NCBI GenBank assembly: GCA_004347865.1 | Contig: QNUZ01000003.1 | Location: forward strand, 1-37,534 | Direction of reading: 5' to 3' | DNA length: 37,534 nt | DNA from: Archaeoglobi archaeon | GTDB taxonomy: Archaea; Halobacteriota; Archaeoglobi; Archaeoglobales; Archaeoglobaceae | Part shown: in pieces, positions 9,403 through 17,452 of the stretch | How positions within the stretch are numbered: position 1 is the first letter of the stretch | Layout of the letters: each line of letters begins with the position of its first letter | Notes under the pieces: model-generated | Told to the model about the DNA's origin: nothing | Database searches by the model: none | The model's input: the letters and a program-made list of their open reading frames with translations, nothing else | Made by a program: the position numbers and the translations under genes

Positions 9403-10542
9403 AAATTCGTTCTCTCTTCCCAATTTTCTTATCGTCTCCATCTGTTTTATGGCGAGCTCCCTTGCCTTTGCGATTTCCGTTCTTTCAAGAATCTTTCCCC
9501 CTTCCATAACCTTTCTTAGCAGAGGTTCCTTACCCTCAGGAGCTGCGTCTTTGAAAAGTCTGATTTCATCCTCCAGCTTGCTCCAGTCCCTGTAAACCTG
9601 CTTCATCCCGCTTCTCTTTCCCCTTTTAGCACAGAAAACCCCCTCTTTTTCGACTATGTCCATGGCAAAATCTATTGGTTTTGCTGCGCTGATAGCCGTT
9701 CCAACACCGAAAGCATCTGCTAGGTCTCTTAATGCGAGAATGTCTGAAAGCTTCAGACCACCGCTTAGAAAGATCTTCACATCCCCCCTTCCGCGGATGC
9801 TCAACTCCCATTTGACCTCTTCTACAATCTTTCTGAAATTGCCCTTTCTCGAGGAAGGTGTGTCGAGCCTAACGGCATCTACCCTTCGAACATTCTCGAC
9901 AGCCATGATGGCTTCGGTTTTTTCGTCGAAGTATGTATCCACAAGGAGTGTTCTCGGCACCTTTTTGTCCACAACTTCGTCAAATGCATTCCAAGCAGAC
10001 ACTTGGTCTCCAAAGCATATGATCAGAGCATGCGGCATCGTTCCTATGCTTTCGATCCCGAAATATTTCTCAGCAATGAAGTTGCTCACTCCGTCAACGC
10101 CGCCGATGAGCGCAGATCTCTCAATCATTGCGGAAATTGCAGGATGGGCTCTTCGGGTTCCAAATGACAGTATTTTTTTATCTCCTGCAGCAAGCTTGAA
10201 CTTGAATGCCTGTGTTGCTATACCACTCGCGTGGCATAGGAATCCTAATAGGGCGGTTTCAAACCTTGCAAAATCTAAGTAATTTCCCGATACGGTTAAA
10301 ACAGGCTCGTGTGGGAAGAAGAGGCTACCCTCAGGCATTGCATAAACGTCAACGGGAATACCTTCGAGCAGACTGAGGACATCGTTTACTCCGGCAAAAA
10401 TACCCCATTCTGAGGTTGTTACCTCCATAACTACTTTTGGATTTAGATTCTTGGCTTTTAGGACCTTTTCAGTCCATATAAAGTACTTATCCGTCACCAG
10501 GCCGGATTTTATGTCATTTTCACTCGCTATTACGAATTTCAT
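9388..10542 (-). CDS. pncB: Nicotinate phosphoribosyltransferase
   Basis: NAPRTase makes nicotinate mononucleotide from nicotinate and PRPP in NAD salvage. The 384-aa protein has the family's barrel and substrate motifs: [10 protein letters not shown] near residue 150, then [16 protein letters not shown] and [10 protein letters not shown], then the phosphate-binding LSGGLKL. It is the shorter archaeal/PncB2-like form. Its ATG overlaps the mazG-like stop by four bases, so it belongs to the acyP-hisF-mazG-pncB operon. There is no obvious link to histidine beyond shared use of PRPP. Confidence 0.9.
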   Translation of the reverse strand: MKFVIASENDIKSGLVTDKYFIWTEKVLKAKNLNPKVVMEVTTSEWGIFAGVNDVLSLLEGIPVDVYAMPEGSLFFPHEPVLTVSGNYLDFARFETALLGFLCHASGIATQAFKFKLAAGDKKILSFGTRRAHPAISAMIERSALIGGVDGVSNFIAEKYFGIESIGTMPHALIICFGDQVSAWNAFDEVVDKKVPRTLLVDTYFDEKTEAIMAVENVRRVDAVRLDTPSSRKGNFRKIVEEVKWELSIRGRGDVKIFLSGGLKLSDILALRDLADAFGVGTAISAAKPIDFAMDIVEKEGVFCAKRGKRSGMKQVYRDWSKLEDEIRLFKDAAPEGKEPLLRKVMEGGKILERTEIAKARELAIKQMETIRKLGRENEFLMPE

Positions 10543-10823
10543 ATTGCATCACACTCACAGGGCTTTTTTCCGCAACGTTTGCAGATATGAGGATACTTCT
10601 TAAGACTTTCCTTCTCGACATCTATACCGTATAGATTAGCAAGACTGACGAGCCATGCAAAAACGTCTGCTATCTCTTCACCCACGTTTCCTCCTTTTCT
10701 TACAGCTTCTGCGAGCTCTCCAACTTCTTCAACAATCCAGAGCATGGTCTTTTCAATTCCCCTCTCTTTATCCCGATGCAGGTAAATTTCGCCGATCATC
10801 CGCTGGAACTCGCTTATCTCCAT
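10539..10823 (-). CDS. MazG-like nucleotide pyrophosphohydrolase with Cys tail
   Basis: This 94-aa protein has the all-alpha NTP pyrophosphohydrolase signature: EEVGE (E32, E33, E36) followed by EEIAD (E50, D53), which bind magnesium. The family hydrolyses nucleoside triphosphates or phosphoribosyl-ATP. After the catalytic helices it ends in [16 protein letters not shown], four cysteines that could bind zinc or bridge subunits. It sits directly after hisF and could act as a phosphoribosyl-ATP pyrophosphatase, but it looks more like a house-cleaning MazG/iMazG protein. It overlaps hisF by 10 bases and pncB by 4. Confidence 0.8.
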   Translation of the reverse strand: MEISEFQRMIGEIYLHRDKERGIEKTMLWIVEEVGELAEAVRKGGNVGEEIADVFAWLVSLANLYGIDVEKESLKKYPHICKRCGKKPCECDAI

Positions 10824-11632
10824 CTTACCTTCACCCCTCTTGAAGCTAGGTATTCCTTAACTTGTGGTATTGTTAATTCCCTGAAGTGGAATATGCCGGC
10901 AGCCAAACAAGCATCGGCCTTTCCTTTTACAAAACCTTCATAGAAATGTTCAAGTTTTCCAGCTCCACCTGAGGCTATTACAGGTATGCTCAACTCCTCA
11001 CTCATAGCCCTCGTGATCGGAATGTCGTAGCCGTCCTTGGTGCCGTCTCTATCCATTGAGGTTAACAGTATCTCGCCGGCCCCAAGTTCCTCGACCTTTT
11101 TAGCCCAATAAAGTGCATCTATTCCGGTCGCCTTTCTGCCTCCGTAAATGTAAACCTCATACCAAGCCTTGCTGCCGTCTTCGAGTTCGAGAATGTATTT
11201 CCCCTTGCTAAGATCAAAGTTCCTCTTGCAGTCTATTGCGACGACAATACACTGGCTTCCAAAGGTTTGTGCAGCCCTGCGAACAAAATCGGGATTTTTG
11301 ACTGCAGCTGTGTTTATTGAAACCTTATCTGCCCCTGCAGACAGAATTGCATTTATATCCTCTAAGCTAGCGATTCCTCCCCCTACTGTGAATGGTATGA
11401 ATACGTTTTCAGCCGTTTTTTCGACGATCTCCACCATCGTCTTCCTCCCTTCTGGTGATGCGGTAATGTCGAGAAACACGAGTTCGTCAGCACTTTCAGA
11501 ATCGTATCTTTTGGCAAGCTCTACCGGGTCTCCGGCGTCGCGGAGATTTACAAATTCAACACCTTTGACCACCACGGCTTTGCCGTTCTTATAGGTCACG
11601 TCTAGGCAGGGAATTATTCTCTTTGCAAGCAT
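10814..11632 (-). CDS. hisF: Imidazole glycerol phosphate synthase cyclase subunit
   Basis: HisF is the cyclase half of the HisF-HisH complex, which builds the imidazole ring of histidine and releases AICAR for purine synthesis. The 272-aa TIM barrel starts [16 protein letters not shown], with the catalytic Asp in CLDV. It has the second catalytic Asp in [10 protein letters not shown], phosphate loops FTVGGGI and ASGGAG, and a usual C-terminus. Length is slightly above the bacterial 250-260 aa. The start codon shares one base with the acyP stop. HisH is not in the window. Confidence 0.96.
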   Translation of the reverse strand: MLAKRIIPCLDVTYKNGKAVVVKGVEFVNLRDAGDPVELAKRYDSESADELVFLDITASPEGRKTMVEIVEKTAENVFIPFTVGGGIASLEDINAILSAGADKVSINTAAVKNPDFVRRAAQTFGSQCIVVAIDCKRNFDLSKGKYILELEDGSKAWYEVYIYGGRKATGIDALYWAKKVEELGAGEILLTSMDRDGTKDGYDIPITRAMSEELSIPVIASGGAGKLEHFYEGFVKGKADACLAAGIFHFRELTIPQVKEYLASRGVKVRWR

Positions 11633-11901
11633 TATCTTTTCACCTCAAACCTTTCGAATTCTCTTACTTCTGCGTTTCGCACCTCGACATCTCTAACAAC
11701 CGCAAGCGGCGGTCCCTGACGTACGGTAGAAATAAACTTTTCAAGAGATTCCTCCTCCCCTACAGCATAAATATAAACCCTGCCATCCGGCAAATTTTTC
11801 ACGAATCCTTTTATTCCCAATTCCCGTGCAATTCTTGTTGTGAAGTATCTGAATCCCACTCCCTGAACAATACCGCTCACGTAGATCTCCACGGCTCTCA
11901 T
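11632..11901 (-). CDS. acyP: Acylphosphatase
   Basis: Acylphosphatases split carboxyl-phosphate bonds such as in carbamoyl or 1,3-bisphosphoglycerate phosphate. The 89-aa protein has the family signature [12 protein letters not shown], with the catalytic Arg, and later [17 protein letters not shown], with the catalytic Asn. I start it at the ATG at 11901 ([10 protein letters not shown]) rather than the TTG three bases earlier in the ORF track. A TATA-like ACTTTATAG lies about 27 bases upstream. It is the first gene of the hisF/pncB operon. Carrier-free length is normal. Confidence 0.93.
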   Translation of the reverse strand: MRAVEIYVSGIVQGVGFRYFTTRIARELGIKGFVKNLPDGRVYIYAVGEEESLEKFISTVRQGPPLAVVRDVEVRNAEVREFERFEVKR

Positions 11902-11958
11902 CAAAAAAGAATCTATCGGGGCTATAAAGTTTTAACCCAACAATGGCTATTTCTACAA

Positions 11959-11996
11959 CTGAAAGGTTCACCCCTTTCAGGCGAGGATGAGGTCAG
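11959..11996 (+). mobile_element. IS200/IS605-like right-end hairpin relic (element A)
   Basis: A perfect inverted repeat (CTGAAAGG, six-base loop, CCTTTCAG) is followed by GCGAGGATGAGGTCAG. The pattern of hairpin, then a G-rich stretch ending in GAGGTCAG, resembles the right ends of IS200/IS605 and IS1341-type elements as I remember them. A related copy lies at 14503-14553. No transposase gene is next to it. It lies between the divergent acyP and polB promoters. Confidence 0.5.
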
Positions 11997-12020
11997 CGAA
12001 ATGCCACGAAATGTGAGTTA

Positions 12021-12031
12021 ACTTTAAATCT
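12021..12031 (+). promoter_or_regulatory. TATA box of polB
   Basis: ACTTTAAATCT is centred about 26 bases before the GTG start at 12052, predicting a leaderless polB mRNA. Confidence 0.5.
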
Positions 12032-12051
12032 CCCTTTTCGGTAATTGATTT

Positions 12052-14394
12052 GTGGTAGAAGGTTGGCTTCTCGATGCTGAATACGTGACGATCGACGATA
12101 GGGCGGTTCTTAGGTTGTGGTGTAAGGACCGGGACGTTTTTGTAGCTTACGATAAGAGCTTCAGACCTTACTTTTATGTTTTGAATGTTGATGAAGAAGT
12201 TATTGGAAGAGCAATGATAAACACGAAAAAGGAAGTCATAACTCCCGAGTCCTATGAAAAGGTGCAGGTTAAATTCTTTGGAAAGACAATACCTGCATTT
12301 ATAGTTTACGCAAAACATCCCCAGCACGTTCCAAAGCTTAGAGAGTTCTTCTCTCAATTTGGGGATGTTAGAGAAGCGGACATTCCGTTTGCGTACCGTT
12401 ATCTGATTGACAGAGATCTTGCATGCCTCGATGGAATAAGGATCGAGGGGAAGGAGATCGAGGGCAAGCTCAGAAGCTATGAGATTGAAAAAGTTGAGAG
12501 AGTTAGTCGAGAAATCCCTGATCTAAGGATTTTGGCTTTTGACTGCGAAATGCTGTCAACTTTTGGTATGCCGGATCCTGAGAAGGATCCTATCGTAGTA
12601 ATCTCCGTTAAATGGAACGATGAAAAGGAAGAAGTACTTCAGGGAAGCGAGAGGGCAATAATTCAGGAATTTGTCCGCCTGATAAAGGAAGTCGACCCCG
12701 ATGTAATAGTAGGATATAATCAGGACGCATTTGACTGGCCCTATATAAGAAAAAGGGCCGAAAAGCTGAAGATCCCGCTTAATATCGGCAGAGATGGTTC
12801 ATCGATTACGTTCAAGGGTGGCAGACCAAAGATTGCAGGAAGACTCAACGTTGATCTCTACGACATAGCCATGAGGATCACGGAAGTGAAGATCAAGAAA
12901 CTTGAAAACATAGCAGAGTTCTTGGGTGCAAAGGTTGACATTGAGGACATTGAAGCGAAAGACGTAAGCAAATACTGGGAAAAGGATAGAGAGAAGGTGT
13001 TTGCACACGCAAGAAGGGATGTTATTCACACCTTCATGATCGCAAAAGAGCTTCTGCCCATGCACTATGAACTTGCAAGGCTGATCAGACTTCCTCTAGA
13101 CGACGTTTCGAGAATGGGGAGAGGAAGACAGGTTGACTGGCTGCTTCTGAGCGAGGCGAGGAAGCTGGGAGAAATAGCCCCAAATGCAGGAGAAGCCCCA
13201 ATGGAAAGCTATGAGGGAGCCTTCGTTATAGAGCCCGAAAGGGGTTTGCACGAAAACGTCGCGGAGCTGGATTTTGCCAGTATGTACCCCTCGATTATGA
13301 TCGCGTATAACGTTAGTCCCGACACATTGGCAAGTGATGGTGAGTGTTTTATCGCTCCTGAGGTCGGTTATAAGTTCAGAAAGTGTCCTGATGGATTCTT
13401 TAGGAGAATTCTCAAAATGCTGATAGAGAAAAGGAGGGAGATAAAATCTGAGATGAAGAAGATCAGCGAGGACGATCCGAGATACAGATTGCTTGACATA
13501 AAGCAGCAGACTCTTAAGATCCTTACTAATTCGTTTTATGGTTATATGGGTTGGGCAGGTGCCAGATGGTACTGCAGGGAATGTGCAGAGGCCACCACAG
13601 CATGGGGAAGGCATTTTATAAAGACTTCAGCCAAGATAGCGCAAGATCTGGGTTTTAGAGTTCTTTACGGAGATACAGACAGCATATTTGTTTTAAAACC
13701 AGGATTGGGGTTGAATGAATTGGAATCGGAGGTTGAAAAGCTGATATCGGAGATATCAAAGCAGCTCCCCGTACAGATTGAACTTGATGAGCTATTTAAG
13801 ACGATCTTCTTTGTTGAGAAGAAAAGGTACGCGGGTATAACGGCCGATGGTAGGGTAATCGTTCGCGGGCTTGAGGTCAGGCGTGGCGATTGGTGTGAGC
13901 TCGCGAAGAACGCCCAGAAACTGGTAATCGAGATAATTCTAAAGGAGAGGGATCCGGAGAAGGCACTGAATTACATCAGGGAAGTCATTAACTCGATTAG
14001 AGAGGGAAAGGTGAAGCTAGAAGACCTTGTGATCTACAAGGGATTAACAAAGAAACCCTCGAAATACGAAGCTATGCAGGCTCACGTCAAGGCAGCAAAA
14101 AAAGCTGAGGAAGTCGGCATCTTTTATCCGGTCGGCTCTAAGATTGGATTTGTGGTCATAAAAGGTTCTGGAAACATAGGGGATCGGGCGTATCCCGTGG
14201 ATATGATCGAGCATTTTGACGGTGAGAATCTTAGAATCAGGGTGAAAGGGGGCGTGGATATGAAGAAGATTGATAAAGACTATTATATAGATCATCAGAT
14301 AATCCCAGCAGTTCTTAGAATTTTAGAAAGATTCGGTTACTCTGAGGCTAGAATAAAGGGTTCATCCCAGACGAGCCTCGAGTCTTTCTTTTGA
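12052..14394 (+). CDS. polB: DNA polymerase family B (PolB)
   Basis: This is an archaeal replicative/repair DNA polymerase B of 780 aa with 3'-5' proofreading. Exo I is FDCEM (D164, E166), Exo II is in VGYNQDAFDW, and Exo III is in HARRDVIHTF. Polymerase motif A is DFASMYPS, motif B KILTNSFYGYMG, motif C YGDTDSIF, and a KKRYAG motif follows. The protein ends in QTSLESFF, a textbook PCNA-binding PIP box (Qxx-hydrophobic-xxFF). It starts with GTG, placed right for a leaderless mRNA. No intein is present. It lies between two same-direction IS200/IS605-like end relics. The ORFs on the other strand are shadows. Confidence 0.97.
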   Translation: MVEGWLLDAEYVTIDDRAVLRLWCKDRDVFVAYDKSFRPYFYVLNVDEEVIGRAMINTKKEVITPESYEKVQVKFFGKTIPAFIVYAKHPQHVPKLREFFSQFGDVREADIPFAYRYLIDRDLACLDGIRIEGKEIEGKLRSYEIEKVERVSREIPDLRILAFDCEMLSTFGMPDPEKDPIVVISVKWNDEKEEVLQGSERAIIQEFVRLIKEVDPDVIVGYNQDAFDWPYIRKRAEKLKIPLNIGRDGSSITFKGGRPKIAGRLNVDLYDIAMRITEVKIKKLENIAEFLGAKVDIEDIEAKDVSKYWEKDREKVFAHARRDVIHTFMIAKELLPMHYELARLIRLPLDDVSRMGRGRQVDWLLLSEARKLGEIAPNAGEAPMESYEGAFVIEPERGLHENVAELDFASMYPSIMIAYNVSPDTLASDGECFIAPEVGYKFRKCPDGFFRRILKMLIEKRREIKSEMKKISEDDPRYRLLDIKQQTLKILTNSFYGYMGWAGARWYCRECAEATTAWGRHFIKTSAKIAQDLGFRVLYGDTDSIFVLKPGLGLNELESEVEKLISEISKQLPVQIELDELFKTIFFVEKKRYAGITADGRVIVRGLEVRRGDWCELAKNAQKLVIEIILKERDPEKALNYIREVINSIREGKVKLEDLVIYKGLTKKPSKYEAMQAHVKAAKKAEEVGIFYPVGSKIGFVVIKGSGNIGDRAYPVDMIEHFDGENLRIRVKGGVDMKKIDKDYYIDHQIIPAVLRILERFGYSEARIKGSSQTSLESFF

Positions 14395-14468
14395 ATCCTT
14401 ATAGAACAATTTCTGAAACTGCTTCCGTTCAGCGTGGGTTGGGGAGCTTAGCTTTTGAACCGACAGAT

Positions 14469-14490
14469 AAGAGAAGGAGTAGAATCTCTT
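14469..14490. repeat. Hairpin upstream of element B
   Basis: AAGAGA and TCTCTT pair across a ten-base loop, just before the larger hairpin of element B. Together they give two consecutive stem-loops in the 14395-14600 gap between polB and the receiver gene, which otherwise shows no gene. Confidence 0.4.
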
Positions 14491-14502
14491 CTGATGCCGA
14501 AA

Positions 14503-14553
14503 GTCCTGCCTTTAAAGGGATTAAATCCCTCTTCAGGACGGGTAGGAGGTCAG
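14503..14553 (+). mobile_element. IS200/IS605-like right-end hairpin relic (element B)
   Basis: GTCCTG and CAGGAC pair as an outer stem around an inner GGGA/TCCC hairpin; the block ends in ACGGGTAGGAGGTCAG. Compared with element A, CAGG, a G-rich stretch and the final GAGGTCAG/GGAGGTCAG are shared in the same order and direction. This is the expected form of a TnpB-type transposon right end, where the omega-RNA scaffold ends and guide begins. There is no open tnpB frame upstream, so it is a solo end. Confidence 0.55.
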
Positions 14554-14576
14554 TCTAACTTTGGATTTTCGGTAAG

Positions 14577-14589
14577 ATTTTTAAATTTG
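14577..14589 (+). promoter_or_regulatory. TATA box of the receiver gene
   Basis: ATTTTTAAATTTG is centred about 26 bases before the ATG at 14608. It supports starting the receiver there and not at the TTG at 14455. Confidence 0.5.
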
Positions 14590-14607
14590 ATAACTCAGAG
14601 TATGCTG

Positions 14608-14955
14608 ATGAGAAGTGTTATGATTGTGGATGATGAGACTGCAATGAGGGAAATTCTCAAAATCATGTTGAGGGATTATAAGGTCATTGAAGCATCAAAC
14701 GGAAAAGAAGCTGTAGAGCTATACAAAAAAGAGAAACCAGATCTGGTCCTAATGGACATAATGATGCCAGTGATGAGTGGCATAGATGCCGTCAAGGAAA
14801 TAAAGAAAATAGATCCCAATGCCAAGATAGTAGCTATTACGGCATATGCAAGCACAAAGGGAGAGAAGGCTATTGAGGTCGGAGTCGATAGAATAGTCAG
14901 GAAACCATTCACTAGAAAGGAAATATTGAAGATTGTTGAAGAGTATCTTAAATAG
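14608..14955 (+). CDS. CheY-like single-domain response regulator
   Basis: This stand-alone receiver domain of 115 aa is a two-component response regulator with no output domain. It starts MRSVMIVDDETAMREIL, with the acidic pair D8/D9. The phosphoacceptor Asp is in LVLMDIMMPVMSG, a conserved Thr is in VAITAYAS, and Lys is in VRKPFT. I choose 14608 because the TATA box lies about 26 bases upstream; the ORF-track version adds 51 residues encoded by IS-like hairpins and is unlikely. It could pass signals to other proteins through contact, as CheY does. No kinase gene is adjacent; the PAS protein at 22151 is not an obvious partner. Confidence 0.9.
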   Translation: MRSVMIVDDETAMREILKIMLRDYKVIEASNGKEAVELYKKEKPDLVLMDIMMPVMSGIDAVKEIKKIDPNAKIVAITAYASTKGEKAIEVGVDRIVRKPFTRKEILKIVEEYLK

Positions 14956-14996
14956 CGTTCAAAAACTATTTAAAGGGAAATTGAATAGTCTGCTGG

Positions 14997-16172
14997 ATGA
15001 CAGGAGATGATGCTTATATGATGAAGACTTCAGATACTACGAAGTATCTCATTTATGCTGAAATAGTGGCTGAGGGAGTTGTTGAGCGACCTGATGTTGT
15101 AGGTGCAATCTTTGGTCAGACAGAAGGGCTTCTGGGTGGAGACCTTGATCTCAGAGAGTTGCAGAAAACGGGTAGAATAGGTAGGATAGATGTTAAGATT
15201 GAGAGCAAAGGGGGAAAAAGCTACGGAGAGATAAAGATTCCATCGAGCCTCGATAAAGTTGAAACTGCAATAATTGCCGCAGCACTTGAAACGATTGAAA
15301 GAGTCGGCCCGTGCTCGGCCAAGATCAAAGTTTCTAGAATTGAGGACGTGAGAGCGAGCAAGAGAAGGAAAATAGTGGAGAGATCGAAAGAAATACTCAG
15401 AGAACTATTTGAGGAGCCAGAAATAGAATCTGAAAAAATAACAGAACTCGTGAGAGAGTCGCTTAGGATAGACGAAGTGGTTGAGTACGGAGAGGAAAAA
15501 CTTCCAGCTGGACCAGCGATAGACGAATCTGACGCCATTATAGTAGTTGAGGGTAGAGCGGACGTTCTGAATCTGCTCAAGCATGGCATTAGGAACGCTA
15601 TTGCTGTTGAAGGTACAAACATTCCGAAGACGATCATAGAACTGAGCAAAAAGAAGACAGTTACGGCCTTCTTGGACGGTGATAGAGGGGGAGAGCTAAT
15701 TCTCAAGGAACTTTTGCAGGTAGCAGACGTGGATTTTATAGCGAGGGCACCAGAGGGCAAGGGAGTAGAAGATCTGACCCTCAAAGAAATTCTGAAGGCG
15801 CTTAGAAACAAGGTACCAGTCGAGCAGGTTCATCTGCTGAGGAAGGAGCAGCAAGCAGTTCCAGTAAAGGAGGAAAGGCTATCCCCCCATGAGAGCCTAA
15901 AAAACCACAAGGAAATGGTCGAGGGAAAATTGCTTGCGAGGATTCTGGACAAGAACTTCAATGTTATCAAAGAAGTCCCGGTGAGGGATCTCGTGAAGAC
16001 TCTAAAGACAAACAACATGAAAGCTTCTGTAATTGTGTTTGACGGGATAATAACTCAGAGGCTCATAGATATAGCCGCGAAAAAGGATATAAACTACATA
16101 ATTGGGGCCAAGCTGGGGAGCGTAGTGAAACTGCCAACCTCCATAAGGGTAATTACGTTCGACCAGCTCTAG
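14997..16172 (+). CDS. dnaG: Archaeal DnaG-like primase
   Basis: Archaeal DnaG has a TOPRIM domain of bacterial primase type and is reported both to prime DNA and to associate with the RNA exosome. The 391-aa protein has a specific N-terminal domain ([21 protein letters not shown]). The TOPRIM core follows, with [15 protein letters not shown] (catalytic Glu) near residue 180 and [16 protein letters not shown] (DxD) about 45 residues later. A charged linker and a C-terminal domain follow. A TATA box (ATTTAAAG) about 26 bases before the ATG predicts a leaderless mRNA. It follows polB and a receiver gene on the same strand, but each has its own promoter. Confidence 0.95.
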   Translation: MTGDDAYMMKTSDTTKYLIYAEIVAEGVVERPDVVGAIFGQTEGLLGGDLDLRELQKTGRIGRIDVKIESKGGKSYGEIKIPSSLDKVETAIIAAALETIERVGPCSAKIKVSRIEDVRASKRRKIVERSKEILRELFEEPEIESEKITELVRESLRIDEVVEYGEEKLPAGPAIDESDAIIVVEGRADVLNLLKHGIRNAIAVEGTNIPKTIIELSKKKTVTAFLDGDRGGELILKELLQVADVDFIARAPEGKGVEDLTLKEILKALRNKVPVEQVHLLRKEQQAVPVKEERLSPHESLKNHKEMVEGKLLARILDKNFNVIKEVPVRDLVKTLKTNNMKASVIVFDGIITQRLIDIAAKKDINYIIGAKLGSVVKLPTSIRVITFDQL

Positions 16173-16179
16173 CTCTCTC

Positions 16180-17394
16180 CTAAGCCTTTTTCCCCTTTCC
16201 CCAGTATTCCTTTATTTTTTCAATCACGGGCAATTTCTCGCCGCTTAGGAATCTAACACAAGCGCCTCCGGCGATTGAAACATGGCTGACTTTGTCGCCA
16301 AGCCCGAACATGTTAACCGCGGAAGCGCTGTGCCCTCCGCCGATAATCGAATACTTGGCCTTTGAAACAGCTTTTAGCACTTCATATGTGCCGAGTGAGA
16401 ACTTTGAATCCTCGTATACTCCAGCGGTGCCGTTGACGACCACCGTGTCGAACTCTGGGATCATGCTCGAGAAAAGGTTCATAGTTTCGACTCCAATGTC
16501 CTTGATTATTCCCTTTCCATTGAATTTTTCGATTGAGACGTCCTCTCGAACCCCGCCTACGTCGACACCGAAATCAACTGGGAGAATGATCTTATCTCTG
16601 TGCTTTTCTAGGATTTTCTTGGCATCTTCATCTTTAACGTTCTCCTTGTTATCTTCCACGATCCTTTTGTTATCCTCTCCAATATCCTTGCCGCTTAGAA
16701 GTAGGAAGTAGTTCGCGATTACACCTGAAAGGAAAACCTTCTCAGCAATTCCGTTCTCAAGAACGTTTTTCATGACCTTTATTGGGTCCTTTATCTTTGC
16801 GCCTCCCAACACAAAGGCTATCCTATCCCCCTTTTTGAGGCCTCTGCTAAGAGCATTTATCTCCTTCTCAGCTACCCTGCCAATAAAGGTTGGTAGAACT
16901 GGAATAAAACCTACTAGGGATGCATGGCTCCTGTGGAATGCAGAAAATGCATCATTAACGAAGGCATCGAAGTGATCCTTCAGTTTTCTTACCATCAAGC
17001 AATTTGCGTGCTCCTCGGCACTTCTGTCCAGCTGCTCTTCGGAGTAGAACCTTACGTTTTCCAGAAGCACGATTTCGCCCGGTTTCATATTCTTTATTCT
17101 TTCAAGAACCCTCCTGCTGAATATTTCATCGATATATTCGACCTCTTTGCCAACTATTTTTGCCAGTACCTTTGCGTGCTCCTCTAAGGTCGTGAAGTCC
17201 CTTCTCCCTGGTCTGCTCTGATGAGCTAGGATAACAAGTTCTCGATCTTCAAGTTCTCGGATTGTTGGAAGATGACTTTCGAATCTTGTGGTATCCAGAA
17301 TTGTCGAATTTACGATCGGAGCATTTATGTCCAGCCTGAGAAGTATAGATTTTTGCTTCGCCTCTATATCGTCAAGTGTTGGAAGTCCATCCAT
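16180..17394 (-). CDS. pgk: Phosphoglycerate kinase
   Basis: PGK interconverts 1,3-bisphosphoglycerate plus ADP with 3-phosphoglycerate plus ATP, in glycolysis and gluconeogenesis. The 404-aa protein has LLRLDINAPI near the N-terminus and ILAHQSRPGRRD. GEIVLLENVRF, DAFVNDAFSAFHRSHAS and the C-terminal SIIGGGHSASAVNMFG nucleotide loop all agree with archaeal PGKs. It converges closely with dnaG (seven bases apart) and diverges from argJ, with 58 bases between the starts. Its TATA box (CCTTTTAAAAC on its strand) overlaps the argJ promoter. Confidence 0.97.
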   Translation of the reverse strand: MDGLPTLDDIEAKQKSILLRLDINAPIVNSTILDTTRFESHLPTIRELEDRELVILAHQSRPGRRDFTTLEEHAKVLAKIVGKEVEYIDEIFSRRVLERIKNMKPGEIVLLENVRFYSEEQLDRSAEEHANCLMVRKLKDHFDAFVNDAFSAFHRSHASLVGFIPVLPTFIGRVAEKEINALSRGLKKGDRIAFVLGGAKIKDPIKVMKNVLENGIAEKVFLSGVIANYFLLLSGKDIGEDNKRIVEDNKENVKDEDAKKILEKHRDKIILPVDFGVDVGGVREDVSIEKFNGKGIIKDIGVETMNLFSSMIPEFDTVVVNGTAGVYEDSKFSLGTYEVLKAVSKAKYSIIGGGHSASAVNMFGLGDKVSHVSIAGGACVRFLSGEKLPVIEKIKEYWGKGKKA

Positions 17395-17413
17395 GAGGGT
17401 GCGTTGAAGCTTC

Positions 17414-17440
17414 GTTTTAAAAGGATTTTTTAATCCTTCT
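17414..17440. promoter_or_regulatory. Divergent pgk/argJ promoter with palindrome
   Basis: The 58-base gap carries TTTTAAAA, positioned for pgk, and ATTTTTTAAT, positioned for argJ. A perfect 7-bp inverted repeat (AAGGATT, four T, AATCCTT; 17421-17438) covers both. This is a possible operator for joint control. Confidence 0.45.
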
Positions 17441-17452
17441 TAAACTTGTGCT

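Noticed and set aside
11997-12051. C/D box RNA in the acyP-polB gap
   Set aside because: GATGAGG is only a weak C box and no D box follows; the IS-end reading explains the hairpin better.
13096-13614. 172-aa minus-strand ORF opposite polB
   Set aside because: Covers the polymerase active-site motifs on the other strand; a shadow.
14455-14607. N-terminal extension of the receiver ORF
   Set aside because: The extra 51 residues come from hairpin elements and precede the TATA box; the receiver fold starts at 14608.
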